This document shows positions 37,201-46,573 of a DNA stretch of 64,000 bases, one piece after another. The position numbers were made by a program, and so were the translations under genes. Position 1 is the first letter of the stretch. Each line of letters opens with the position of its first letter. The DNA lies in the NCBI GenBank assembly GCA_963971405.1, contig OZ020487.1, forward strand, positions 8,839,344-8,903,343, written 5' to 3'. Below the pieces are notes generated by a model. The model searched no databases. It was given only the letters and a program-made list of their open reading frames with translations, and was not told where the DNA came from. Origin of the DNA: Psococerastis gibbosa. Lineage: Eukaryota; Arthropoda; Insecta; Psocodea; Psocidae.

Positions 37201-40200
37201 CTTATTTATTATTTATTTATTTGTACTTTGCATGCCACATTATTTTATTTTTAGTTGGAGACCGGCTGGGTTTCACTTACTCTTACAGTAGCCTTCTTTA
37301 GCCATAATTTTTTAATTGCCCGCAATTAATTCAGTTCATATATAGTTCATTCGTCTGACTCTGACATCCTTCGCTTCAGTTTGATTTAAGAAGGCTGGGC
37401 TTGGATAGCATTTTATTATGCAAACTCACTTCTTTTATCAATTATACGTCTCAGGCCCAATATAAGTAGAACCCTATCACCATAGCAAGTGCCACCCTAG
37501 CCCAGTCTTCATATCAATCCGAAGTACATTCCGTTACATCAGATCAGTAAATTGCATGAACTTGTCACTCATTAGGAGCAAATACGATAACCCCCCCTAT
37601 GCGTTGTTTGTGCAAAGTCGATTTTCGATTTTATCAATCGTGGAGCCGTCAAAAATAGTCCTTTATAAATTTAGCAGAAATGCTCCTCTACATTTCGATA
37701 AATGACATATCACATATAGGATATAGCATTGTAGCGGATAGGTTGCACTACAATGATAATGTTCTGAAGCACGGGGCGATAAACAACACGCGAAATAATA
37801 ATATCGAGACGAGAATGTATTTATCCAATACAACAAAACCGATAAAATATATAAAATAGATTACTAGGAGAAACTAACGTTAAGATTGACCGAATTGCAC
37901 TGACTGACTGCAGACCCTCGACCCTCTCTCCAGTCTCCGCGTTTATAAAAGCCCGTAGAAAAATCTGGAACTGGAAGCAACTGGAAATTACTGGAAATAT
38001 CATTTCTTCGCTAGAACAGGATGGAGACTTCCATGTCCATAAGCTAAGTACTGGAGGACTGTTCTAGAGGGGTCGCGAGTGGTGGAGTCCGATGTGCAGA
38101 ATAAGCAGATACCTGAGTTGCCCCTTATGAACGGGGGTTGTGTGTCCTTGGTTGGCGCGTGCATTGTGTGCATTATAGGGATCCAAATTTTGACAAATGT
38201 ATCGATTCTTGTATCGATACCGGTATTGAATGGTAGGTATTGATACTGGTATTGTATTGAAAGAAAAGTATCGATACCATGAGGTATTGGTATCGAATGG
38301 AATGCCAGCATTGCCAGCTCGCAGGGGTGCATCCATGGACCCAGGGTATCAAGGGGCTTTTGAAAAAATCTGGTAACTTCTTTAAATAAATATTCTAAAA
38401 TAACTATTAACTATAATGTTAAACGCATATGACTAAAAATAACTTAAATTCAATATTTAAAAAAAAAAAAAAAAACTGGGGAATTGCAAATTACAATTTC
38501 TAAACAATCAAGCGCGCAAAATTAACCTAGACCAACCTCTATACTTAGCTTACGAATGAACACTCACACAGCAGGTTGGGGACTATTTTGAAGATTAAAA
38601 ATGTAAAAAAAATAGCGGTAAAAAGTTTAGTTGTGTGCTAGGTAGGCCTACCTATTATTTGATTCAATACCAGCAAATAGGTATCGATACCTGCAAGTAT
38701 TGAATGAAAAGTATCGGGTATCAATACCAGTGGTATCGAAAGAAAAGTATCGATACTAGTATTATATCAGTAGTATCGTTGGATCCCTATGGCCTATGTG
38801 CATACGGCACAGCCTTCACTGACACGGGATTACCACACAATCGTTTTTTGTACTAATCAATTTGTAACAAATCAAAGAACCGGTCCGAGTTTACTCGAAC
38901 ATGCTTTCCTATTTATCAATAAGTAGTAATTTCGTAGTAAATTTTAATTTTCCTATGGCTTCCGGATCCCTCGATATCCCCTATCCTAAAACACTGAATT
39001 GATTGATGGGATTGCGTATTCTAGAATCTACAACTAGCAGACCAATAGGCCTACATTACAACACAGTAATAATGGCAGGGTACGCAATATATTGGAGCGT
39101 GAATTTTCCATAATTTCTTTAAAAAATAATTTTTTACATAATCCAAATCTTTGTTTGGGAAAGCAACCTGTTCGGTTTTGTTACTCAAATTAATTAAAGG
39201 CAGCCGGCCGCCTTAACAAGTTGAATCCAGCGGACCAGAGCAGGTTAAAAGATGCAGATAACTTGGTAGTGTGCACAGTGCCGGTAGGGAAACATGGTAG
39301 GACTTGTCCTGGTCACCTCCGAACTAATCGTGTGACTTCATTGTGTTTCTCAAGTGGTTCGGAATCCACTATAATCAGGAGGTCCCCTGTCCTATGGGCC
39401 CACACCGTGGCCTGGGACTGTGTCCAACCATACTACTACTCCTTAATTTAACACCTAAGGCGGGTATTCCACATACGTACAACGTCAATGAAAATTATGA
39501 AATTGAAGGGCATTTCAATTTCTCATTGATAGGGGCCATTCCATGTGTTTTTTTTCAAAAATTGACAATTTTCAATTGAAGCGTATGCGCCAAATTTTTG
39601 AAATTTGTTTCTTTAAATTGCATTTTTTTCTTCGTCGCCTTATTATTTAATCCTACATTATGTACTGTATATATACCATATACTATGTACTGTACGTATA
39701 GGGCAGGCTGAACTGAAGGTGGCTAGAGATTACACCAAAGTAAATTTGCTTGCTTCTGGAAGGAGGGAAACTAGGCGTCTCCAGTTGGCAGCCCGTACTG
39801 CGATAGCAGACAGCTAATACTGGCCTGAGCTAAAGTATTATTTTGACTTACGGCCTGTCGTCTACCATCTCAAATTAAGAGAACTTAGCTTAGGCATTCT
39901 CCACGCAATGCGCATCGATCGACGACCATAGCAACTAGTTTGAGGTCAGTAGCGCCATTTGGGTCCCTTGGGGAGGGGGGGGGGGAAATCGCCATATGAA
40001 GAATATACACTGTGTACCTTTTTTAACCCTTCTTACCCCCCAAAGCCACCCCTAAGGAAAATCTGAAATAGCACCACTGTTTGTCTAAGTTTGTACTGTA
40101 AGTAGAAGTGCTGGGACAGCAGGCTTGTAGGAGATGTTCCACAACCTCTGCGTATTCAGGTCCGAACTAAGGCAAAACCAAACGCCATGGACTGGGATGT

Positions 40201-42645
40201 GACCTTGAGCTTTGGACTAGGGTACGCCGAGGTCGTGTTAAGACAACCCTCTACTGGGTTCGTGATGGTCAGTATTGAGGAAGAAACATGCTTATACGCA
40301 TGCATTGAAATTCAGTGGGCGGTGGCCACGAAGGGAATAGTCGTCCAGGCGGTCGGTTACTAAGGCGCCCATTCCATTGACCGGCTAGGGCTATTTCCAA
40401 CAACGGTGACGTGGTAGCAGACATTCAAGACTTAGGTAGCGTTTCCACCGATCTCGCATTGCAGAATGCAAATGACATTGACGGAAATTAGAATTTTTCT
40501 TTTTATAGAAATCTATTAAAATGTTTGTACTTAACATATCCCATGACGCCATTTTTTAATATTAGTTTATTTGTTTGTGATTTTAATGTATGATCATTGA
40601 TCAATTTTAACTATGGCATAGAGGAAAATAAACATGTCTGTCAATTCTGCAATGCGAGGTCGGTGGAAACGCCACCTAAGTCTTGAATGTCTGCTACCAC
40701 GTCACCGTTGTTGGAAATAGCCCTAGCCGGTCAATGGAATGAACACCTAAGCGTATATTACATGCAATGCTTCCATACTTATAAGAAAACTGAGACTCTC
40801 ATGACTTTCGAGACCGAGACCAGGACAATATTTTCGAGACCAAGACCCCGTAGTCACTGGGTCAAAAATATTCTTCTTCTTCTTCTGCAGTTGCAATCTA
40901 GCGATTGGTTTGCAGCAAATCTTTCCACCTCCTTCTCCACTCCTCCCTGTCTTGGGCCGTTCTCTTGAGTTCCAAGTAGGTTCCGCATCTCATATCTTTC
41001 TTGAGGTCTTCTGCGTACGCCTTCCTTGGTCGCCCTCTTGCATTGGTGCCTTCGATTGTGCCTTCTATTATGGTCAAAAATATATTATTTTGAAATACGA
41101 TATGTTACTATTTTTTTCCTTTGGACATCTGGCTCCAAGCAACTATTTTTGGTCCGGCCCACCCGCTGGGGTAATGCCCGTCTGCCCAGTCCGCCACTGG
41201 ACTAGGCCCTAAGGGTTAAGTCCTTAACTTACTGACACTCAATAGCAAGATTAATCTATTCCTAAGCTAAACATAATATAATATTTGTGCCAGGCAAAGT
41301 GCCCAATAGTCGCATGTTTTCGTACCAAGTCGCGCCATGAGATTTGACATTTACAAATGGCATTCTCAGTAGGTACCAGAAATTAGTTGAAAACAAACCT
41401 TTTTTTGTTAGAGTACAAACAATCATATACTGTAGGTGACAGGGACATTAGTAAAATTCTATACGCATTTAATATTTGCAATGAAGGGGGCTTTGTTCCT
41501 TGCCAAAAAAGAGCACAAACATCCTTAAAAACATTCAATTCAGACATTGATTCTATGGGGTACGTCCATCTATTTGAAATGCTGACCAATGAAGATTTGA
41601 AAACTGTCCCCTAATGGTTCATCTAAAATTCCAAATTACAGAATATTGAAGGAAAACATTCATCGCTGGAGGTCCGTTCAAAGCTGAACAATTGAATTAC
41701 CTCGTGCAGGCATGCAGGGCCACTCGGGTACTATACTATACAATATGTGCATCGTTGACTAGTTGGAGTCGGTTTTGAGAAATATTTTTTTTAGACTTTT
41801 TTTGCAGTTTTTTTTTTAGAATAAAATACGGGGGGGGGGGAGTTTAGCACAAAATAATAATAATAAAATGGTCCCAAGTTATGATTTTTCTGAACCTACC
41901 TGCCAAATTTCATCCAAATCCATCGGATAGTTTACCCGGAAATCGATGAATAGATGACTGACCGACAGACAGACATTTCGTAAAGATTTTGGATTCCGGG
42001 GACTTCAAAACGTGTAAATCGACTGAAATCCCGAAATCGAAAATTTCGACCATCACAAAGCTTTCCTTATACTCCGTATAAATAGGAAGCTAATAACGAT
42101 GTTGTTCTGTCGGGTTGTGACAGTCTCGATCGGCAGGGACGTATCCAGCTCATTTTGGGGGGGGGGGGTTAGTTTGGTTCAAAATAGAAGAAACATGTGA
42201 AGTATCGATTAAATTCTAGGGTAATAAATTAACTAACAATAGAAAAAAAACGCGGAAACCCACCATTTTCTGCTGACAATTTCAAACATTTGGCCCCTTT
42301 TTAGGGTCGTAAAATGAATGCGTGGAAATCCGTTTCCTTTGGCCTATCCTTTGTAAAATTTGCCTGGGGGGAGAGGGGGGGGGGGTAGAGTAGAAGGCGA
42401 GGTATCATAGTTATTGGTCGCTGGATCCAACCCTGGCTTGCCCCCCCCTCCCCTTGCTCTAGCTACTTTTAGGAAATCGAAGTAAAAATTGCAATGTAGA
42501 ATTTAGTGGGTCGCGATGCAATTTTATATACATACATATACATATATACGCGACGAAAAAAGTTTGAGAACCTCTGCACTAATTAATTAATTATATTATA
42601 TAGTATTTAATTTTTTGTTTTATAGGCTGGATGTCATCTTCTTGA
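27193..42645 (+). CDS. BRI3: BRI3-like (brain protein I3 family) membrane protein, copy 1
   Basis: Three coding exons: 27193-27333, 36416-36530 and 42626-42645, with phases 0 and 1 and GT-AG borders throughout. The protein is 91 residues: MSYPQTQAQGG..., a Pro/Gln-rich head of about 35 residues, then AVVIVGGCPNCR (CxxC), VGVLEDDYSCC, a hydrophobic stretch AICLAVCLFPIGLLCC (one membrane segment) and KKCVHCGWMSSS. Human BRI3 (125 residues, recalled) has VVVGGCPVCRVGVLED and KRRCPNCG in the same order. That family sits in lysosomal/endosomal membranes. The Met at 27193 was chosen because upstream in-frame sequence does not resemble the family. A CRE-like TGACGTCA lies at 27044-27051. The introns (9.1 and 6.1 kb) are almost entirely transposon insertions. 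Two paralogues follow downstream. Confidence 0.9.
27480..27626. mobile_element. hAT-type MITE, CAAGGCCGTAGCC tips, 8-bp TSD
   Basis: TGTATAAT is duplicated exactly at 27472-27479 and 27627-27634. The tips are CAAGGCCGTAGCCAGG and TTGGCTGCGGCCTTT. It is 147 bp, with a G-run inside the right half. It lies 147 bp after exon 1 of BRI3 copy 1. Confidence 0.82.
28527..28900 (-). mobile_element. 5'-truncated LINE with 12-bp TSD
   Basis: The minus frame reads AEMRMLRRAYGATLNDRRRN, then RLSWWGHVQRRE and RARGRPKLTLERK. This is the C-terminal tail of an insect-type LINE reverse-transcriptase protein. The 3' tail is (AAGT)n. The insertion duplicates ACTACAATATAT exactly at 28515-28526 and 28901-28912. 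The 374-bp body and the duplication show target-primed reverse transcription into a family A element. Confidence 0.92.
29156..29853. mobile_element. hAT-type element, AGTGCCGGATTAAC tips, 8-bp TSD
   Basis: Same tips as 25064-25875; the first base is changed. CAGACAGA flanks both sides (29148-29155 and 29854-29861), although the target is a (GACA)n microsatellite, so the duplication is weaker evidence. It is 698 bp, non-coding, and carries tandem TAGGGCTGAAAT modules. Confidence 0.8.
30150..30573 (-). mobile_element. Family A TIR element, partial
   Basis: Matches family A from the CAAACTATCAAGGGGCAAG block through GAGTTAGCTCC and AGACAGACATTTTGTAAAAA to CACAAAGCTTTCC. The opposite tip is missing. 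The element at 30574 adjoins its end. Confidence 0.6.
30846..31787. mobile_element. TIR element with AATCTCAGGCC tips
   Basis: AATCTCAGGCCAGGCC at the left pairs with GGCCTGGACGGGCCTGAGATT at the right. It is non-coding and contains the foldback MITE at 31128-31398. Target duplication is not clear. Confidence 0.55.
31128..31398. mobile_element. Foldback MITE, GGCGG-ATTCCA family, arm type 3, right tip decayed
   Basis: TTA then GGCGGCTATTCCATCTG at the left. CCGTCATTTGTGCATTAAAA pairs with its complement at about 31355-31380. The inner arms extend with AAACAAACATC and AGTTAAAATAT. The right tip reads GTTGGAATGTAACG, that is, mutated. Confidence 0.7.
32326..32971. repeat. Inverted repeat GAGGTTCTGT...ACAGAACCTC
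   Basis: 32326-32376 is the inverted copy of 32918-32971 (landmarks TTGGTCACTAGGTTCGC, ACGACAAACCGATA). The rest of the right arm (32852-32917, with GAATGTGGAAACAGACGTGA) finds its partner at 31793-31850 instead, outside this pair. The left arm has therefore been split and its pieces reordered. Confidence 0.7.
33100..33890 (-). mobile_element. Family A TIR element, diverged, with MITE insertion
   Basis: Carries AGAAAGCATCGATAGAAAGG, CTACAATATAT and later ATGTGAATTT and GAAATCGTTG blocks of family A. Between the last two sits the element at 33368-33614. The ends are degraded. Confidence 0.55.
33368..33614. mobile_element. MITE with GAGGAGCTTGGTTACAAAC tips
   Basis: The TIRs GAGGAGCTTGGTTACAAACG and GTTTGTAAACAGCCTCCTC bound 247 bp. 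Comparison with the other family A copies (CTACAATATATGTGAATTT at 28902-28919) gives the empty site. The flanking duplication is AT-rich and inexact. Confidence 0.7.
34203..34235. repeat. (TA)n microsatellite
   Basis: An uninterrupted AT dinucleotide run just outside the left tip of the palindrome at 34244. Confidence 0.95.
34244..35887. repeat. Palindromic foldback element of 1.64 kb in BRI3 intron 1
   Basis: The tips CAGGGTGCCCCAGACCATCC and its complement lie at the two ends. Inverted landmarks continue inward: GTAGGTGGACGGATGG, ATAAGCTTTCAAATGATG, AAATTTAATCTCAAACTTT and GGTGACCCATTCCCACCCTT. The arms are about 600-650 bp. The centre (35100-35350) holds two direct repeats of about 120 bp beginning CAGGTTCAGGTACTAAA. 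It is non-coding. Confidence 0.88.
36130..36410 (-). mobile_element. LINE C-terminal fragment
   Basis: The reverse complement reads KKRKLTYFGHVVRN, a 'KYRLL' block, GKRGQRAPDRRRTFW and LKNLRRWFGKSLA. These are the conserved insect LINE tail blocks (...YFGH.MRN...WLKNLR.WFG). It ends six bases before BRI3 exon 2 at 36416. Confidence 0.7.
36603..36681. repeat. Perfect-stem hairpin of 79 bp
   Basis: CCCACCATCGATTGAAAAG and AATAAGGAAT pair with ATTCCTTATT and CTTTTCAAACGGTGGTGGG around a 13-base loop. It lies 73 bp after BRI3 exon 2. It may be a MITE relic. Confidence 0.7.
36739..36924 (-). mobile_element. LINE C-terminal tail
   Basis: The minus frame reads IIEGTVEGTNRRGRSKKEFM and DQLKEDAGARTYHELKR, the basic tail of an insect LINE ORF2-like protein. 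A sister copy begins at about 63850 on plus and another relative lies at 40885. Confidence 0.7.
37027..37225 (+). mobile_element. tRNA-derived SINE, family S1
   Basis: Box B GGTTCGAGTCC and the body CTTCGGAGGGCATGTAAAGC are intact. A short internal deletion precedes CTTGGCTTAGCAATAG. The tail is (TATTTATT)n. It lies in BRI3 copy 1 intron 2. Confidence 0.85.
38178..38787. mobile_element. TIR element with TA flanks, rich in GTATCGATAC palindromes
   Basis: GGGATCCAA at the left and TTGGATCCC at the right are each flanked by TA. Both subterminal regions carry repeated GTATCGATAC-like palindromes and GGTATTG variants. It is non-coding, 610 bp. Confidence 0.65.
38900..39195 (-). mobile_element. 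Family A TIR element, one end only
   Basis: Starts in the usual outer flank (GAGTTTACTCGAACATGC), then GCTTTCCTATTTATC and AATGGCAGGGTACGCAAT. It is cut by the D1 repeat at 39203 and does not resume. Confidence 0.65.
39203..39442 (+). repeat. Dispersed repeat D1
   Basis: Close match to 17531-17772 over its whole length, including GTGCACAGTGCCGGTAGGG and TGGGCCCACACCGTGGCC. The 3' (CTA)n end is shared. Confidence 0.8.
39459..39655. mobile_element. Foldback MITE, GGCGG-ATTCCA family, left part only
   Basis: TAA then GGCGGGTATTCCACATACGT, the same arm as 24057. The second internal tip (GGGGCCATTCCATGTG) and the AAGCGTATGCGCCAAATTTT centre are also shared with 24057. No right arm was found, so the copy is truncated. 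Confidence 0.7.
39656..40373. other. BRI3 intron 2 segment, no feature assigned
   Basis: Mixed-composition DNA between two MITEs. Short open stretches at 39715-39835 and 40140-40260 look like worn coding repeats, but I recognise no domain. Confidence 0.3.
40374..40747. mobile_element. Foldback MITE (arm type 4) with a second one inserted at its centre
   Basis: TAA flanks both sides. The outer arms of about 60 bp are nearly identical in inversion (GACCGGCTAGGGCTATTTCC and GACGTGGTAGCAGACATTC). The inner element 40435-40676 (arm type 2, tips GGTAGCGTTTCCACCGA) sits exactly at the symmetry centre CAAGACTTA|TAAGTCTTG. Confidence 0.88.
40885..41078 (-). mobile_element. LINE C-terminal tail
   Basis: The reverse complement reads IIEGTIEGTNARGRPRKAYA, then a DLKKDMR-like and WRRRWKDL-like block, matching the tails at 36739 and 63850. 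Confidence 0.65.
41755..42090 (-). mobile_element. Family A TIR element, right half
   Basis: Contains GAGTCGGTTTTGAGAAATA, AAATTTCATCCAAATCCATC, CAGACAGACATTTCGTAAAG and the tip region AAAGCTTTCCTTATACTCCG ... AATAGGAAGC. Confidence 0.7.
42134..42440. mobile_element. hAT-like MITE, CAGGGACGTATCCAG tips
   Basis: The tips CAGGGACGTATCCAGC and GCTGGATCCAACCCTGG and the internal AATAGAAGAAACATGTGAAG are shared with sequences at 32045 and 52932. It has G-runs inside both ends. I find no intact target duplication. Confidence 0.55.
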
Positions 42646-42962
42646 AAACACAAAGTGAGCTGCTCTATACCTCCGTCCCATGCATTTCACAGTCTACGGA
42701 ACAATGATAGAAAACAACGGGCAGTCGATTGCAATGTGCTCCAACAAAGATTTTAACGTGCCCGGCTAAATGACAATTCTGTTATATAGGTACGCATTAT
42801 TACGTTGGTGTGGCTTTAGGACTCGTTTGTACTTGTATACGGTACAAAGTGATACAATTTAATGCCTCTTGTAGGCTATTATTATAATACGGTAGTTATT
42901 GAGCACTAACAAGCATTTATATATACATTATTATAAGAACTGTTTTGAGTGAACCCGTACTT

Positions 42963-44037
42963 GCTTTCCTATTTATAAATTAGGATAGGTACTGTAATAG
43001 TTCCAAGGTAAATAATTGTTCTAAGGTTAAATTTCGGTTTAGGTTTAAATTTAGATTTTCCCTATTCCGAAACTGCAGACTGCAGACATCATAATACGAT
43101 ACAAACCTGTAATAGTGGCAGGGTATGCTACGCTTCGAGGCAGTCCTGATATAAATATAGTCAAAACAGAAACTACAAATTATAAAACTATAAATAAAAC
43201 TATATTTAAAAATGTAATCAAATCGAATTAACAAATAAACATTCCTCCTCAGTGAATAGTGATGGTCTGGTTGCTGGTTGGGAGCATCATACCGGGGTAT
43301 GACTGAAGTGCATTTTTGTGAAAAAAGTGAGAAGACTGGTGCTCTGGTGTATCAAAATATGCATTGGGGCATGACTATCTTATTATTTCTGGAAAAAAAA
43401 ATATTTTTTGTACAAAACCAAATCTTTGTTTCGATTTAGTTACTCTATTTCACACCAATCACCCCTAAACATATTGTAGGTTATACTTATACATATGTAT
43501 GTCATGTCCGTGCCCGGGGGGGGGGTGGTCCAAGGGGTCCGGACACCCCCCCACCGAAATATTTTTTTTATATAAGCCTGTATTGTTTGAAGAATTCATC
43601 CATTAATTCATTAGTAAATTACGTAAATTTTTTTACCCCCCCCCCCGAAATCAAAATCTGGACATGGCCTTGATATATGTGTGAATTAAAAAAAAAAAAT
43701 CGCGGAAACCATTATTGAGAAATAATAATTTTTTTAGATTTGTTTTTGGAGGGCAAACCCCCCAAAATTGAGTTAGCCGGAAATGAAAAAAGTTTCCGAG
43801 GCATTATAATTTATTTTTGTCAAACTATAGCCTACATGCCAAATTTCATTCAAATCCATCGAGTAGTTCGCCCACAAATCGACGGACAGACAGACCGACC
43901 GACAGACATTTCGTAAAAAAAAAAAAAAACTTTTTGGGTTCCTGGCACCTCAAAACGTGTAAATCCAGTTAAATCGCGAAATCGAAAATTTTAACCATCA
44001 CAAAGCTTTCCTTTATGGTACGTGTGAATAGGAAAGC
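42963..44037 (-). mobile_element. Family A TIR element, interrupted
   Basis: The ends are GCTTTCCTATTTATAAAT and GTGAATAGGAAAGC. Family blocks are in order, with a CATGTCC...GGACATGG insertion at about 43503-43672 whose 8-bp flanks match at 7 of 8 positions. Confidence 0.75.
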
Positions 44038-44062
44038 AATAATGTTGAATCATGATTGTTGC

Positions 44063-44340
44063 AAGTTGAATCCACCAAAACAGAGCCTGCAATCAAATTT
44101 GGTAGCTTATACACAGCATTGACAGGGGAACAAATTTGCCATTTGGAGTGGGGCATGGACCGCATGGTAACATTGGTAACGCGCTGAGACTGGCAGTCAG
44201 TTTTTGAGTGCGGTTCGAGTCCAGTCCTGCTAGTCCGGCTCTCCTTAACGAGTCAATTCTGTAAATTCCTGTAATAACTCAGCTATATATGTTCCCCAAG
44301 TGACTCGTATTTATACTTTATATTTGTTCAGCCATGCTTT
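44063..44340 (+). mobile_element. D1 repeat fragment followed by a tRNA-like SINE
   Basis: 44063-44140 is a diverged D1 start (GCAAGTTGAATCCACC). From about 44152 a tRNA-like unit reads GCATGGTAACATTGGTAACG (box A-like) and GGTTCGAGTCC (box B). It belongs to a different family from S1. Confidence 0.55.
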
Positions 44341-44382
44341 CCCGTGTTAGACTGCGTCAAGTTTGTCGTAGCTTCTCCATTA

Positions 44383-45487
44383 GGGGTCTTCACGGTGTGG
44401 GTGTTACGCTGTTATCGAGTTAGATGTGATATCCAAGTTAACACACAATCGTGAGTGGAGCTCGAGGGGGGGGGGGGTGAGTTCTCATGCTAGATATCGA
44501 AAATATATAACAGAGTAAACAACGTAGCAGAAAATAAAACAGGGACAGTTAAACACCTCAAATTGCCGTAGCCTATTGTCATATCATATTCTTCCCCAGA
44601 AGTTTAGTGTGGAGACAACCTCTTTGCCCCATGTTTTATTGGCGAATTTCCTGACTCTTTCCTTTAAATAATTTCCGACTTGTGACGTTATAAATACAAT
44701 TCACTTTAAAATTTAAAGCGCGTTTTAAAATCAGTCGACAAAAACAAAGATGGCGGCGCCCATTCCGGAACCGGGGAACCCAGTCTCGATCGCAGTTCGC
44801 CGCGCAAGCTAAATATTAAATAACAACACAGTTTAAAAAATCCAAGCCTTTACGATAACACGCTTGTTAGCTTGGTTATAGGGTTCCACTTCCACGAGTG
44901 TAGGGTGGTCAGATATACTCTTCTCAAGAGCAATTATACTCTTTTGTGTTCCAAATTCGACATACTCTTTCTTTTTGTGCTTTTGATGCAAATATACTCT
45001 TTTTTAAATCAGATCTTACTCTTTTACAGAATTTTGTAGAAAAGGAGAAGAGGAAGTGCACTCTTCAGCTAAATATACAATAAGTAACTTAGGTCGGATA
45101 AAAAAAAACACAAGGTAGAATGGATTAACAGTTTTAATATTCAAGTAGCTATTGCTTATAATTGTAAAATCCTATGGGGAGGGTTATGTATGCGAATAAT
45201 TAATCTTGTTATCCTTGGATTTTTTGCGAAGAAATAGGTGTACTATATCCCATCGATCAGTGATTTAAAGAGAAGAGTTTGACACAAATCGCCCCCCCCC
45301 CCCCCGCGATTGGCTATACCTATATAGATCCTGTATTGTATATGCATATAATATATATATCTTGCATAGGCCTATATACTCTTTTTTCGTTTTGGAAATC
45401 TGGCCACCCTATACACGAGTGTTAACTTAGCTTGATATAACACCCTTTACTAGGGATAACACCCAACACTGTAAGACTGAAGACCCC
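44383..45487. mobile_element. TA-flanked MITE, family T2, with hAT insertion
   Basis: The tips GGGGTCTTCACGGTG and CTGAAGACCCC are flanked by TA on both sides. It is the same family as 7366-7867. Removing the hAT element (44901-45413) and one TSD leaves about 584 bp, close to the 502 bp of the other copy. Confidence 0.8.
44901..45413. mobile_element. hAT-type MITE, TAGGGTGGTCAGAT tips, 8-bp TSD
   Basis: CACGAGTG is duplicated exactly at 44893-44900 and 45414-45421. The tips are TAGGGTGGTCAGATAT and AAATCTGGCCACCCTATA. The arms are full of ATACTCTTTT repeats. It is 513 bp and nested in the T2 MITE. Confidence 0.88.
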
Positions 45488-45528
45488 TATTGTACGAGAT
45501 AGTGAGATAGACTTCGAGGACGTACAAT

Positions 45529-46419
45529 CATTGGCGTAAATTCCCAACATTTCTGGGGGGGGGGGGGCTTTAGGACCCCAAGACTTTGATCCCCCGGAGA
45601 AAAAAAAATCGATAAATGGGCCCAAGTTAGTGAGGTCTTACGCATACTAGACCCTGGAGAATGGGGGGTCCGGGGGTCTCCCCCATAGAAAAAAAAATTG
45701 CTAAATGGGCTCATTAGTGAGGCTTTACGAAAATTCTACCCTGCAGAAAGGGGGCCCGGGGGTCTCCCCGGAGAAACAAATTGATGAATAGGCTAAAGTT
45801 AGGGTGGTTTTACGCACTTTGCAAGCAGTACAGTTGAGATTTTTGAAAAATAGGTCTGAAATATTGGGGTTTTAATCATTTCGAGTAATATATTTTTGTG
45901 AACGGATTGTTGATTTTTTTCATGTCTATCATGTGAAATAGGCATACATACCAAGAATTCATTTCCCGTTCGTTGTTGTGAATACTATGCCTTTCGCCTT
46001 CATAACGTCTTGTGTCACCAGAAATCCTGCGGGGGGGGGGGGGGGGCTTAGCCCACGACCCTCTATTTACGCCAATGTTTGGAAGCAGTACGAAATTGAG
46101 ATATTACAACGACGAATAAACCCACCATTAAGGGGGGCCCGGGGGTCTCCCCCGGAGAAAAAATTGGAAAACATAGCTCCGAAGTATTAGGGTTTTAAGC
46201 ATTTTTAGTATTATACTTTTTGTGAAAGTACTTGGTCAATATGTTGATTTTTTTCATGTAAATAAGCATACTAAGAATTAATTTCCCTTTCATTATTGTG
46301 TATACTGTGCCTTTAGCCTCAATAACGTCTTTTTCACCAGAAATTCTGGGGGGGGGGGCTATGGGTGGACCTGGGGGGGGGCTTAGCCCCCCCCCCAAGA
46401 CCCCCTATTTACGCCAATG
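45529..46419. mobile_element. hAT-type element, CATTGGCGTAAAT tips, 8-bp TSD
   Basis: CGTACAAT is duplicated exactly at 45521-45528 and 46420-46427. The TIRs are CATTGGCGTAAATTC and CTATTTACGCCAATG. The inside carries tandem modules of about 110 bp with GGTCCGGGGGTCTCCCCC and GTGAGGTTTTACGCA. It is 891 bp and non-coding. Confidence 0.92.
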
Positions 46420-46573
46420 CGTACAATACTATTGTAGTTTGCAAATGACTTAAAATTCTTACGGAAACAATATATAAATAATGTCCAAACTCCATGGTGT
46501 CGTTGGCATTGGACCAGAGACTAATGGGCCACTATAAGCAAGGCGGCTACAGTATCAGGGCGGTTGTCTAATG

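Noticed and set aside
44152-44340. A possible functional tRNA gene
   Set aside because: The acceptor and anticodon stems do not pair cleanly and the flanks look like SINE sequence.
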